A stretch of 64,000 nucleotides of DNA from an uncultured Draconibacterium sp. (GTDB taxonomy: Bacteria; Bacteroidota; Bacteroidia; Bacteroidales; Prolixibacteraceae): positions 62,001-126,000 of the forward strand of contig CANLMQ010000015.1 in the NCBI GenBank assembly GCA_947492175.1, written 5' to 3'. Position numbers and translations under genes: made by a program. The notes beneath the pieces were generated by a model. The model was not told where the DNA came from and did no database searches. It was given only the letters and a program-made list of their open reading frames with translations. Of the stretch, positions 27,878 through 36,642 are shown piece after piece (the first letter of the stretch is position 1; the number at the start of each line of letters is the position of its first letter).

Positions 27878-27913
27878 ACAGTAAACTACTGTGATTGTCT
27901 AAATTAATTTAGA
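27878..27913. promoter_or_regulatory. Two adjacent dyads upstream of the heparinase-like gene
   Basis: ACAGTA-AAC-TACTGT (27878-27892) and the perfect 16-base palindrome TCTAAATTAATTTAGA (27898-27913) lie 62-97 bases upstream of the start codon. The spacing suits regulator binding at the promoter. No regulator is identified. Confidence 0.4.
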
Positions 27914-27974
27914 TAACGAATATTAACAAGATTTATATTGTTGATATGGATGATTACAAATAATAATTTAAACC

Positions 27975-29852
27975 ATGAACCAGATTATGAGCCAACTGAA
28001 AAGCCTGTTTCTTCTTTTTTGTCTGAGTGTGTTTTTTATGCCTTTGCATGCACAGGAAAATGAAATTCCGAAACTCGACAATCCAATCTCAGTACAATAT
28101 CTGAAAAAGAATCTTCGTAAACAACAACCCCGATTAGTACTGAATTCTAAAATTGAAAAGCAATTAAAAAAGAAAGTAAAAAATGATCCTGTTGTTAAAA
28201 ATATGTACAGGGCCGTTCGATTAAATGCAGAAGAAGCATTGACAAAACCATTGTTGAAACGAGAACTTGTCGGGCGTCGCCTGCTTGGTGTTTCACGCGA
28301 AATGTTGTGGCGTGTAAATATGCTGGGTATGGTTTACAGGATTGAAAAAAGTCAGAAGATTCTTAACCGAATAAATGATGAGGTAATTGCCGTATGCAAT
28401 TTTAGCGACTGGAATCCGTCGCATTATCTCGATGTGGCAGAAATGTCTATGGCTGTGGCTTTTGCACTCGACTGGACGGCCGGAGACCTGCCAGAATCAA
28501 CAATCGAAATGGCAAAAAATGCCCTCATTGAAAAAGGAATAAAACCCAGTTATAATCCGGATGGAAACACGTGGTGGGTAGCCGGACATAATAACTGGAA
28601 CCAGGTGTGTAATGGAGGAATGATTGCAGCATCGGTTGCGATAGCTGAGAAAGACCCGGCATTGGCCGCAGAAACAATTCAACGTGCCTTAAATGGTATG
28701 CCACATGCCCTGATTCAATACAGTCCGGATGGTGTTTATCCCGAAGGATCAACTTATTGGGGGTACGGAACCAGTTTTTCGGTGGTAACAGCAGCTATGT
28801 TGGAAAGCGCGTTTGGAACCGATTTTGGGATTGCTGAATATCCGGCATTTAAAGAGAGTGCAGTTTTCAGGTATTTAATGAATGCGCCATCGGGCTGGTA
28901 CTGGAACTTTGCCGACTGCGGCGACAAACGAATTGAAAGTGGCGATGTAATATTAGCATGGTTTGCCACCAAAACAGGGAACAGTGCTTTTTTTGAAAAA
29001 GACAGGTTTTTAATGCCCGCCGAAGAAATGGGAAAACTTTCGCGTTTGGGAGGAGCCAGTTTGGTATGGTTGTCGCAATATGAGGAGAAAGCTGATGTAA
29101 AAATGCCTCATGCCTGGAAAGGCGATGGTTCGAATCCGCTGGTGGTATTTAAAGGCGACGAGAACGATCAGCACAATTATTATTTTGGAGGAAAAGGCGG
29201 ACGTGCAACAACAAGCCATGGTAATATGGATGCGGGATCTTTCATTTTCGAACTTAATGGTGTACGATGGGTTATTGATCCCGGAAACCAGGGATATCAC
29301 GATTTGGAAAAAACGGGCTTTAATCTTTGGGGTAACTGCCAGGATTGCCAACGCTGGACGCTACTTACAAAAAATAATTATGGTCACAGCACTATTACGG
29401 TAAACAACAAGCTTTTTATAAATGATGGTATGGCAACACTGCTGAATTTTGAAGAGGGGAAAAATCCGAAAGCAACTTTTGATATGACTGCTGTGTACGG
29501 CGAAAATTTAAAAAGTACCAAACGTACATTTTTAAAAGACAGTCCTGTTTCTATTGTAATTGAAGATGAAATTGAAGTTTCAGAAAAAACAGACCTAATT
29601 ACATGGCAGCTAATGACTACAGCTGATGTGGAAATTAAAAAAGGTGGTGCAGTACTTAAACAAGATGGCAAAAAACTAAAAGTTGAAAATCTGTCTCACC
29701 CTGATTTATACATTTCAGTTGTTTCTCTTTATCCGGCACCTTTGGAATTGGATCGTCAGATTCTGGGATTAAAACGTTTGGAAATCAGAATTCCGGCATG
29801 GACAATTAATACCGGTAAAACAAAAATAAAAGTGCGCCTCTCAGGAGAATAA
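27975..29852 (+). CDS. Heparinase II/III-family secreted protein (probable polysaccharide lyase)
   Basis: 625 residues with a signal peptide (about 1-26, ending PLHAQ). An alpha/alpha toroid occupies about 50-370, with NPSHYLDVAEMSMAVAFALDW and NNWNQVCNGGMIAASVAIAE. This is followed by a beta-sandwich of the heparinase II/III type (about 380-625) with ATTSHGNMDAGSFIFELNGV and WVIDPGNQGYHDLE. Such proteins cleave uronic-acid-containing polysaccharides by beta-elimination (heparin, alginate, ulvan-like chains). The subfamily and substrate are not clear from sequence. An Asn-Asn-Trp-Asn motif and a His in SHGNMD fit the family's active-site region. The sulfatase-rhamnosidase gene follows 128 bases downstream in the same direction, so a shared sulfated polyuronate/rhamnose substrate is likely (inference). 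Confidence 0.82.
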   Translation: MNQIMSQLKSLFLLFCLSVFFMPLHAQENEIPKLDNPISVQYLKKNLRKQQPRLVLNSKIEKQLKKKVKNDPVVKNMYRAVRLNAEEALTKPLLKRELVGRRLLGVSREMLWRVNMLGMVYRIEKSQKILNRINDEVIAVCNFSDWNPSHYLDVAEMSMAVAFALDWTAGDLPESTIEMAKNALIEKGIKPSYNPDGNTWWVAGHNNWNQVCNGGMIAASVAIAEKDPALAAETIQRALNGMPHALIQYSPDGVYPEGSTYWGYGTSFSVVTAAMLESAFGTDFGIAEYPAFKESAVFRYLMNAPSGWYWNFADCGDKRIESGDVILAWFATKTGNSAFFEKDRFLMPAEEMGKLSRLGGASLVWLSQYEEKADVKMPHAWKGDGSNPLVVFKGDENDQHNYYFGGKGGRATTSHGNMDAGSFIFELNGVRWVIDPGNQGYHDLEKTGFNLWGNCQDCQRWTLLTKNNYGHSTITVNNKLFINDGMATLLNFEEGKNPKATFDMTAVYGENLKSTKRTFLKDSPVSIVIEDEIEVSEKTDLITWQLMTTADVEIKKGGAVLKQDGKKLKVENLSHPDLYISVVSLYPAPLELDRQILGLKRLEIRIPAWTINTGKTKIKVRLSGE

Positions 29853-29980
29853 AAATGTTTAATAGTCCGTACTTTTAAATGGATTAAGAACGGGATGCAA
29901 CAGGATACAAAAATGGTATAAAACAGTTGTTTTGTTATTGCCTTTATTACTCTCTGTTGTAAAAACCAAAAAACTGAATA

Positions 29981-32900
29981 ATGAAACTAATCCAATTGAA
30001 CCTATTGACAATAAAGACAAAAATTACCATAAGCTTAATGCTTTTTATCTTGCTTGCTACAAGCCTGCAAAAGGCAAGCTGCCAGAAGAATATAGGGTCA
30101 AAAGAAGAAAAGCCGAATATCATTTTTATACTTACCGATGATCAACGCTGGAGTGCACTTGGATACGCCGGAAACCCTGTTGCCAATACACCGCAAATGG
30201 ATAAACTGGCAGAAAGCGGAACCTACTTTAAAAATGCAATTGTAACTACGCCCATTTGTTCGGCCAGCCGTTCGAGTATTTTTACCGGCTTACATGAACG
30301 TACCCATAAATATACTTTCCAAACCGGTTCCATTCGCAGCGAATACATGGAAAATGCCTACCCGGGGTTGTTACGAAATACCGGATATTATACGGGGTTC
30401 TTTGGTAAGTTTGGAGTGAACTCTTCCGGGAAGGAAGATATGTTTGACGAGATTGAAGACTACGACCGTAATGGTAAATTCAAAGATTATCGAGGATACT
30501 ATTATAAGATGCTTGATGGCGACACCGTTCATTTAACAAGATATACGGGGCAAAAGGCACTCGATTTCATCGACAATGCACCAGTAGGAAAGCCTTTTTG
30601 TCTGTCGCTTAGTTTTAGTGCACCACATGCTCACGACGGTGCTTCTTTACAATATTTTTGGCAGGAAGAATCCGATAAACTTTATCAGAATATGGATTTA
30701 CCCGGACCTGATCTGGCTGATGACAAATATTTTTATGCTTTGCCCCAGGCGGTGCGTGATGGTTTTAACCGCACACGTTGGTTTTGGAAAGATGATACCC
30801 CCGAGAAATACCAGCGGAGCACAAAGGGGTATTATCGCATGATTTATGGTATTGATTTGGAAATTGCAAAAATCAGAAAGAAACTGGAAGAAAAAGGATT
30901 GGATAAGAATACTGTAGTTGTATTAATGGGAGATAATGGTTTCTTTTTGGGAGAACGCCAGATTTCCGGGAAATGGTTAATGTACGACAATTCGATAAAG
31001 GTACCTTTAATAATTTATGATCCGCGTACGGACAAACATCAGGATATTGACGAAATGGTTTTAAATATTGATGTTCCGGCTACTTTGCTTGATATTGCCG
31101 GCGTGGAGATGCCCGAAACTTACCAGGGAAGAAGTTTATTTCCTATAGTTTCCGGAAAACAAAAAGAACTGGACCGCGACACCATACTGATCGAACATCT
31201 GTGGGAATTTGAAAACATACCTCCCAGCGAGGGCGTGAGAACCGAAGATTGGAAATATTTCCGGTATGTAAACGATAAATCAATCGAGGAATTATATAAT
31301 CTGAAAGAAGATACGAAAGAAACCAAAAATCTGGCTGCTGATCCAAAATACAAGAATATTTTGAATGAGTTAAGGAATAAAAATAATGAGTTGGCAAAAC
31401 GTTATGCCGATCCTTATTCTGGCATTCCTTCTGGTTTGACAGTTGAATATATTCGCGATCCGAAATTTACAAAAATTATTGATCCTAATCCCGAGTTTAG
31501 CTGGATTGTTCCATCCGAGGCGGTTTTACAAAAAGGTTACCAGGTGCTTGTTGCTTCAAGTAAAGCAAATATCGATTTAAACATTGGCGATATTTGGAAC
31601 AGCGGAAATGTTCGCAGCAGCCAATCATTCGATGTGGAATATAAAGGACCGGAATTAAAGGAAAATACCACCTATTTTTGGAAAGTAAGGATTTATGATA
31701 AGGACAACCGCATTTCTGATTATTCGGAACCGCAGGTATTTACTACCGGAACTTTTGGAGATAAAATTACATCGGCCAATTATTTCAGGATTGAAAAGAT
31801 CACTCCGGTTGATTTTAACATGAATGCTGATGGAAGTTATTTTGCCGATTTTGGGAAAGATGCTTTTGGGACACTTAAAATCCATTATTCTGCAAAAAAA
31901 GAGGAAATACTTACCATTCGTTTGGGCGAAAAGCTGGATAAAGGAAAGATCGATATCAATCCGGGAGGCACAATTCGTTTTCAGGAAGTTAAACTGAACG
32001 TGACTCCTGACAAAAAACAGTACCAGATTGATTTACCTGCTGATAAGCGCAACACAAACTCAAAAGCCGTTGCCTTGCCCGATTCGTTTCCGGTATTAAT
32101 GCCATTTCGTTATGTGGAAATCGATGGTGCAACCAATTTGCAACCCGAAGACCTGACTCAGTTGGCCTATTTTTATTATTTCGACGATGAAGCGAGTTCG
32201 TTTTCAAGTGATAATGCTATTTTGAACCAGGTTTGGGAATTGTGTCGCTACTCGCAAAAAGCTACGTCTTTTGCCGGTTATTATGTAGATGGCGACCGAG
32301 AACGTATTCCATACGAAGCCGATGCATATTTAAATCAACTCAGTCATTATTCTGTCGATAACGAGTACGCAATTGCTCGCAAGACCATCGAATATTTTAT
32401 GGATTACCCAACCTGGCCAACCGAATGGCAGCTACATGTGGCTTTGTTGTTTTACCAGGATTATATGTACACGGGCAACACCGAGTTGATTGAGAAATAT
32501 TACGAGCCACTGAAGTATAAAACTCTAATGGAATTGGAATACCACGATGGATTAATCAGTACTGCATCGCCAAAACTTACCGGCGAATTTATGGCCAAGC
32601 TGGGGTTTGCCGATACCACACAGCGAGTGCGCGACATTGTTGACTGGCCGCCTGCTCAAAAAGATACGGGGTGGAAGCTTCCGAAAGACTGGTCACAAGG
32701 CGAACGCGATGGATTTGTATTTACTCCGGTTAGCACGGTCATTAACAGTTTTTATTACTTCAATATGAAAATAATGGCTGAGTTTGCACACATTTTAAAC
32801 AAACCCGATGAGGAGCTCGATTTTGAAATGCGCGCAGCTCGTGTTAAAAAATCGATGAACGATTTGCTTTATAACAAAGAAGGAGGTTGTTATAAAGACG

Positions 32901-33550
32901 GGATTGAAACCAGCCACAGAGCTATTCACTCAAATATGCTGCCTCTGGCTTTTGGCATTGTCCCTGATGCTTATAAGAAAAATGTGGCAGATTATATTAA
33001 AACCCGTGGAATGGGATGCAGTGTTTATGGTGCCCAATTTTTAATGGAGGCTTTGTACAATGCGGGTTCCGATGATTATGCATTGGAATTGATGACGGCA
33101 ACACACGATCGAAGTTGGTACAATATGATAAAAGTGGGATCGACCATAACCATGGAAGCCTGGGACATGAAATACAAACCCAATTCGGATTGGAACCATG
33201 CCTGGGGAGCGGCTCCGGCCAATATTATCCCGCGTTATTTGTGGGGGATTCAACCAAAAACACCAGGATTTGGAATAGTTAGAATAAAACCACAAATGGG
33301 GAGTTTAAAAAAGAGTTCAATTGTAGTACCTACCATTAAAGGGCAAATTAAGGCTGAATACAGGAAAGTTAATGATCGGTTCACTCTTTATAATATTGGG
33401 CTTCCTGCAAATATGCCCGGAGAATTTTGTCCCGATCTTCCTGTAAATGCAGTGGCCACTTTAAATGGAGAACCGGTTAACCTTTCTTTTAAAACTATAC
33501 GTTTAAATCCTGGAGCGAATGAGATTGAAATAAGAATTAATTCTTTTTAA
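29981..33550 (+). CDS. Sulfatase - GH78 alpha-L-rhamnosidase fusion
   Basis: 1189 residues with a signal peptide (to about residue 34). About 44-480 are a type I sulfatase: NIIFILTDDQRWSALGY binds the metal, Cys93 in PICSASRSSIFTG is the formylglycine precursor, and MGDNGFFLGERQISGKW carries later active-site residues. About 490-600 are a linker/beta domain (PNPEFSWIVPSE, YFWKVRIYDKDN). About 700-1189 are a GH78 rhamnosidase with the acidic YYVDGDRERIPYEADAY motif, the TITMEAWD glutamate and WNHAWGAAPANIIPRYL. One secreted chain would therefore remove sulfate and rhamnose from the same glycan. A sulfatase-GH78 chimera is known from ulvan-degrading Flavobacteriia. The gene ends inside the end of the converging lacI-type gene (14-base overlap). 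Confidence 0.9.
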   Translation: MKLIQLNLLTIKTKITISLMLFILLATSLQKASCQKNIGSKEEKPNIIFILTDDQRWSALGYAGNPVANTPQMDKLAESGTYFKNAIVTTPICSASRSSIFTGLHERTHKYTFQTGSIRSEYMENAYPGLLRNTGYYTGFFGKFGVNSSGKEDMFDEIEDYDRNGKFKDYRGYYYKMLDGDTVHLTRYTGQKALDFIDNAPVGKPFCLSLSFSAPHAHDGASLQYFWQEESDKLYQNMDLPGPDLADDKYFYALPQAVRDGFNRTRWFWKDDTPEKYQRSTKGYYRMIYGIDLEIAKIRKKLEEKGLDKNTVVVLMGDNGFFLGERQISGKWLMYDNSIKVPLIIYDPRTDKHQDIDEMVLNIDVPATLLDIAGVEMPETYQGRSLFPIVSGKQKELDRDTILIEHLWEFENIPPSEGVRTEDWKYFRYVNDKSIEELYNLKEDTKETKNLAADPKYKNILNELRNKNNELAKRYADPYSGIPSGLTVEYIRDPKFTKIIDPNPEFSWIVPSEAVLQKGYQVLVASSKANIDLNIGDIWNSGNVRSSQSFDVEYKGPELKENTTYFWKVRIYDKDNRISDYSEPQVFTTGTFGDKITSANYFRIEKITPVDFNMNADGSYFADFGKDAFGTLKIHYSAKKEEILTIRLGEKLDKGKIDINPGGTIRFQEVKLNVTPDKKQYQIDLPADKRNTNSKAVALPDSFPVLMPFRYVEIDGATNLQPEDLTQLAYFYYFDDEASSFSSDNAILNQVWELCRYSQKATSFAGYYVDGDRERIPYEADAYLNQLSHYSVDNEYAIARKTIEYFMDYPTWPTEWQLHVALLFYQDYMYTGNTELIEKYYEPLKYKTLMELEYHDGLISTASPKLTGEFMAKLGFADTTQRVRDIVDWPPAQKDTGWKLPKDWSQGERDGFVFTPVSTVINSFYYFNMKIMAEFAHILNKPDEELDFEMRAARVKKSMNDLLYNKEGGCYKDGIETSHRAIHSNMLPLAFGIVPDAYKKNVADYIKTRGMGCSVYGAQFLMEALYNAGSDDYALELMTATHDRSWYNMIKVGSTITMEAWDMKYKPNSDWNHAWGAAPANIIPRYLWGIQPKTPGFGIVRIKPQMGSLKKSSIVVPTIKGQIKAEYRKVNDRFTLYNIGLPANMPGEFCPDLPVNAVATLNGEPVNLSFKTIRLNPGANEIEIRINSF

Positions 33551-34556
33551 CTGACGATTCACGAACTACCAGATCGATGGGTAACATTATTTTTTTATTG
33601 TTGGCAGTTCCTTTTTCAATTGATTCAAAAAATAGGTTAGCTGCCTCTTCTCCCATTTTGAATGTAGGATGACTAACCGAAGTCAGCGGCGGATCAACAA
33701 CTATGGAATGGAACTCATCGGTAAATCCGGCCAGAGAAATATCATCCGGAATTTTGTAGCCTTGTTTTTTCACTTCAATCATTGCTGCAAATGCAATGGT
33801 GTCATTCATTCCAAATATGGCATCAGGTTTATTTTTTAAACGCAATAATTTCCGGGTGGCTTGTTTGGCATCTTCAATACTCAGATTACAATGGACAAGC
33901 AGCTTTTTGTCGTAAGGCAGACCACATTCATTTAGTCCGTTTAAATAGCCAATTTTTCGGTTTTCTGAAATGTTCAAATGTTCTGGTCCCGATATATATG
34001 CAATACGTTTACACCCGTTATTATAGAAATGTTGTATGATTTTTTTTGTGGCATCCTGCCCGTCTGCCAGTACCGCCGGAACATCAAGTTCTTCAGAAAC
34101 CCGATCGAAAAACACCAGCGGAATTTCATTCTTAATAAGTTTCTCGAAATGCGTATAACTATTGGTTTCCTGACTCAGACAAACTATAAATCCTTCCACC
34201 CTTGATTTGATGAGATTCTCAACCGATTCAATTTCCTTTTCCAGCGATTCGTTTGAAGATGTAATCACAATAAAATAGCCGTGCTCTTTGGCCACTTTTT
34301 CAATACCCGAAATAATTGAGGAATAGAAATGGGTGTTAATATCAGGAACGATTACCCCGATCATTTTTGTTTGCTGGCGCAACAAACCCATTGCCAGTGG
34401 ATTGGGGGTGTAATTCCGTTCTTCGGCAAGTGCCTTTATTTTTTTTGTCATTTCCGGACTTATATCCGGATGATTTTTTAATGCCCGTGACACAGTTGAA
34501 ATTGAGACACCCAGTTCTTGTGCCAGATCTTTTAATGAAATGTGTCGTTTGCCCAT
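33537..34556 (-). CDS. LacI-family transcriptional regulator
   Basis: 339 residues. The N-terminal helix-turn-helix (ISLKDLAQELGVSISTVSRALKNHPDIS) and hinge (NYTPNPLAMGLL) are typical LacI/GalR. They are followed by a periplasmic-binding-like effector domain (about 60-335: IGVIVPDINTHFYSSIISGI, DAIFGMNDTIAFAAM, LTSVSHPTFKMGEEAANLFF). It is divergent from the aldo/keto reductase operon, with a palindromic site in the 194-base spacer. The simplest reading is repression of the deoxysugar operon, released by a sugar or pathway intermediate (inference). Its 3' end overlaps the sulfatase-rhamnosidase gene by 14 bases, a convergent arrangement. Confidence 0.93.
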   Translation of the reverse strand: MGKRHISLKDLAQELGVSISTVSRALKNHPDISPEMTKKIKALAEERNYTPNPLAMGLLRQQTKMIGVIVPDINTHFYSSIISGIEKVAKEHGYFIVITSSNESLEKEIESVENLIKSRVEGFIVCLSQETNSYTHFEKLIKNEIPLVFFDRVSEELDVPAVLADGQDATKKIIQHFYNNGCKRIAYISGPEHLNISENRKIGYLNGLNECGLPYDKKLLVHCNLSIEDAKQATRKLLRLKNKPDAIFGMNDTIAFAAMIEVKKQGYKIPDDISLAGFTDEFHSIVVDPPLTSVSHPTFKMGEEAANLFFESIEKGTANNKKIMLPIDLVVRESSVKKN

Positions 34557-34618
34557 TTATTGTTCAATGTGTAATTACAAATGTAACTAAAATTAATGTT
34601 CTGCAACACTTTTTTTCT

Positions 34619-34646
34619 CCGCAAAGCTTTGCGAAAACCTTTGCGG
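34619..34646. promoter_or_regulatory. Candidate LacI-family operator
   Basis: The perfect palindrome CGCAAAGCTTTGCG (34620-34633) is embedded in a larger inverted repeat, CCGCAAAG (34619-34626) with CTTTGCGG (34639-34646). It lies between the divergent regulator and aldo/keto reductase genes, 63 bases upstream of the regulator start. The centred CG-rich palindrome is typical of LacI-family operators. Confidence 0.6.
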
Positions 34647-34750
34647 ATTGCAGCTTTAAATCAGGGTGTTGTGTGGTTTGGGTACATTGATAATCTTTGC
34701 AGTGGAAACAAAATCAGGATTTTTATACTTAAAGTAAATCTGGACATAAA

Positions 34751-35791
34751 ATGACAAAGAATATACTCGGAAAAACGGGAATTGAAATTCCAAAAATCAT
34801 TTATGGAACAAGTTATCTGGGTAATCTTTACCGCGAATTAAGCATGGACGAAAAGTTAATGCTAATGCGCGAATGGTTTAATGTAACCGATGGCAAAGTA
34901 TTGATTGACAGTGCAGGGAAATATGGAGCAGGTTTGGCACTTGAAGTGATTGGCAGGGGATTGAAAATACTTGATATCGAACCTACACGAATAAGCATCA
35001 GTAATAAACTTGGATGGTACAGGATACCGCTAACTACACCCGAACCAACCTTTGAGCCGGGAGCCTGGGCTAATTTAGAATACGATGCAGAACAAAGAAT
35101 AAGTTATACCGGAATTCTTGAATGCTGGGAACAGGGATGTGAACTTTTAGGTGGTACTTATAAAACCGAACTGGTTTCTGTTCATGATCCGGATGAATAC
35201 CTGGCAGCTGCAGTTGATAAGGAAGATCGGGCAAAACGGCTAAACGATATTTTAGGAGCATACAAAGCGCTGTTTGAATTAAAGGAGCGTGGAGAGGTGA
35301 AAGCTGTTGGAATTGGTTCGAAGGACTGGCTCGTAATTAAGGAGTTGTATGATAAGATTAAATTCGATTGGGTAATGTTTGCCAATAAATTTACTATCTA
35401 CCATCATCCGGTAGCTATTGTCGATTTTATCCGTAAACTACATGATGACGGGGTAGGTATAATTAATTCGGCAATTTTCAACGCAGGATTTTTAACCGGC
35501 GGAAAGTATTTTGATTACCGTATTTTAAACGAAAACAATATCAACGATCGACCCATTTTTCAGTGGAGAGAGAAGTTTTTCGAAATCTGCAAAAAATACA
35601 AGATTGAACCCGGCGATGCTTGTTTAAAATTTGCGATGTCGGCACCTCAGATTGCAGCTGTTGCCTTAAATCCCAGTAAACCCTGGCGTATGTTACACAG
35701 TCGTGAAGTTTTGGAAAAGGAATTACCACAAGCATTTTGGACTGAATTGAAAGAGAAAAGAATTATTGCAGAAACCTATACTTACTTGTAA
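34751..35791 (+). CDS. Aldo/keto reductase, probable L-fucose/L-rhamnose-type aldose dehydrogenase
   Basis: 346 residues of the AKR superfamily: GKTGIEIPKIIYGTSYLG at the N-terminus, the VLIDSAGKYGAGLALEVIG segment with the catalytic Asp and Tyr, a catalytic-region SVHDPDEY, and the NADP-binding C-terminal part (CLKFAMSAPQIAAVALNPS). It resembles D-threo-aldose/L-fucose 1-dehydrogenases that oxidise a 6-deoxy sugar to its lactone. It is the first gene of the operon opposite the LacI regulator. The next gene, a lactone hydrolase, starts four bases after its stop, which supports the pathway assignment. The sugar (fucose, rhamnose or another) is inference. Confidence 0.88.
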   Translation: MTKNILGKTGIEIPKIIYGTSYLGNLYRELSMDEKLMLMREWFNVTDGKVLIDSAGKYGAGLALEVIGRGLKILDIEPTRISISNKLGWYRIPLTTPEPTFEPGAWANLEYDAEQRISYTGILECWEQGCELLGGTYKTELVSVHDPDEYLAAAVDKEDRAKRLNDILGAYKALFELKERGEVKAVGIGSKDWLVIKELYDKIKFDWVMFANKFTIYHHPVAIVDFIRKLHDDGVGIINSAIFNAGFLTGGKYFDYRILNENNINDRPIFQWREKFFEICKKYKIEPGDACLKFAMSAPQIAAVALNPSKPWRMLHSREVLEKELPQAFWTELKEKRIIAETYTYL

Positions 35792-35795
35792 CCGA

Positions 35796-36641
35796 ATGAA
35801 GAAAATTATAGACACACACCATCATTACTGGAATTACAATCCCGTAGAATTTGACTGGATTAATAATGAGATGGCTGTTATCAGGCGAAGTTTTTTACCG
35901 AAGGAATTAAAGCAAACGCTGGCCGGGACAGCTGTTACCGGAGTAATTTCTGTTCAGGCCCGACAGTGTGTTGAAGAAACCGACTGGTTACTTTTGATGG
36001 CTGCAGAACATGACTTTATGAAAGGAATTATTGGCTGGGTGCCACTGGCATCATCCGAAATTGAACCGGTCCTTGAAAAATACCAAAACAATTCGTGGCT
36101 AAAAGGAGTGCGCCATGTAGTACAGGGTGAACCTGATCCGGAGTTTATTTTAGGAAAGCAGTTTAATGCCGGAGTTAGCAAACTAAAGGATTTTAATTTG
36201 GTGTATGAGATTTTGATTTTTGAGCACCAGTTAGCTAATACAATTAAATTTGTGGACCAACATCCCAATCAACAATTCATTCTCAACCATATTGCCAAAC
36301 CTCGAATTAAAGAAAATGTTATGCAACCCTGGGCTGACCAGATAAAGCAGCTGGCCAAACGCGAAAATGTGAGCTGTAAAATAAGTGGAGTGGTAACCGA
36401 GGCTGATTATACATCGTGGTCTGCAGAACAACTGGTACCATATTTCAATGTGGTGTTGGAAGCATTTGGGGCAAGGCGGTTGATGTTTGGGTCAGATTGG
36501 CCTGTGTGTTTGGTTGCCACCGAATATAAAAACTGGCTGGATGTAGTGTCGCGTGTTGTGGACAACTTTAGTGAGAACGAAAAGGCACTCTTCTACCACG
36601 AAAATGCAATAAGGTTGTATCAAATTAAAAGCAAAAAATAG
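35796..36641 (+). CDS. Amidohydrolase-family lactone hydrolase (L-fuconolactonase-like)
   Basis: 281 residues from the ATG at 35796. A longer version from a TTG would overlap the upstream gene and lacks support; the ATG start gives the typical MKKIIDTHHHYW N-terminus. The metal-binding motif THHHYW, the central FILNHIAKP, the CKISGVVTEADY strand and the C-terminal RLMFGSDWPVC are the hallmarks of COG3618 amidohydrolases, which open L-fuconolactone, L-rhamnonolactone or 4-sulfomuconolactone. Cytoplasmic (no signal peptide). Placed between an aldose dehydrogenase and a zinc dehydrogenase, it most likely hydrolyses the sugar lactone produced by the first (inference). Confidence 0.92.
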   Translation: MKKIIDTHHHYWNYNPVEFDWINNEMAVIRRSFLPKELKQTLAGTAVTGVISVQARQCVEETDWLLLMAAEHDFMKGIIGWVPLASSEIEPVLEKYQNNSWLKGVRHVVQGEPDPEFILGKQFNAGVSKLKDFNLVYEILIFEHQLANTIKFVDQHPNQQFILNHIAKPRIKENVMQPWADQIKQLAKRENVSCKISGVVTEADYTSWSAEQLVPYFNVVLEAFGARRLMFGSDWPVCLVATEYKNWLDVVSRVVDNFSENEKALFYHENAIRLYQIKSKK

Positions 36642-36642
36642 A

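Noticed and set aside
29932..30141. A short frame with a hydrophobic start overlapping the sulfatase-rhamnosidase N-terminus
   Set aside because: It overlaps the sulfatase signal peptide in another frame and lacks any domain after the hydrophobic run.
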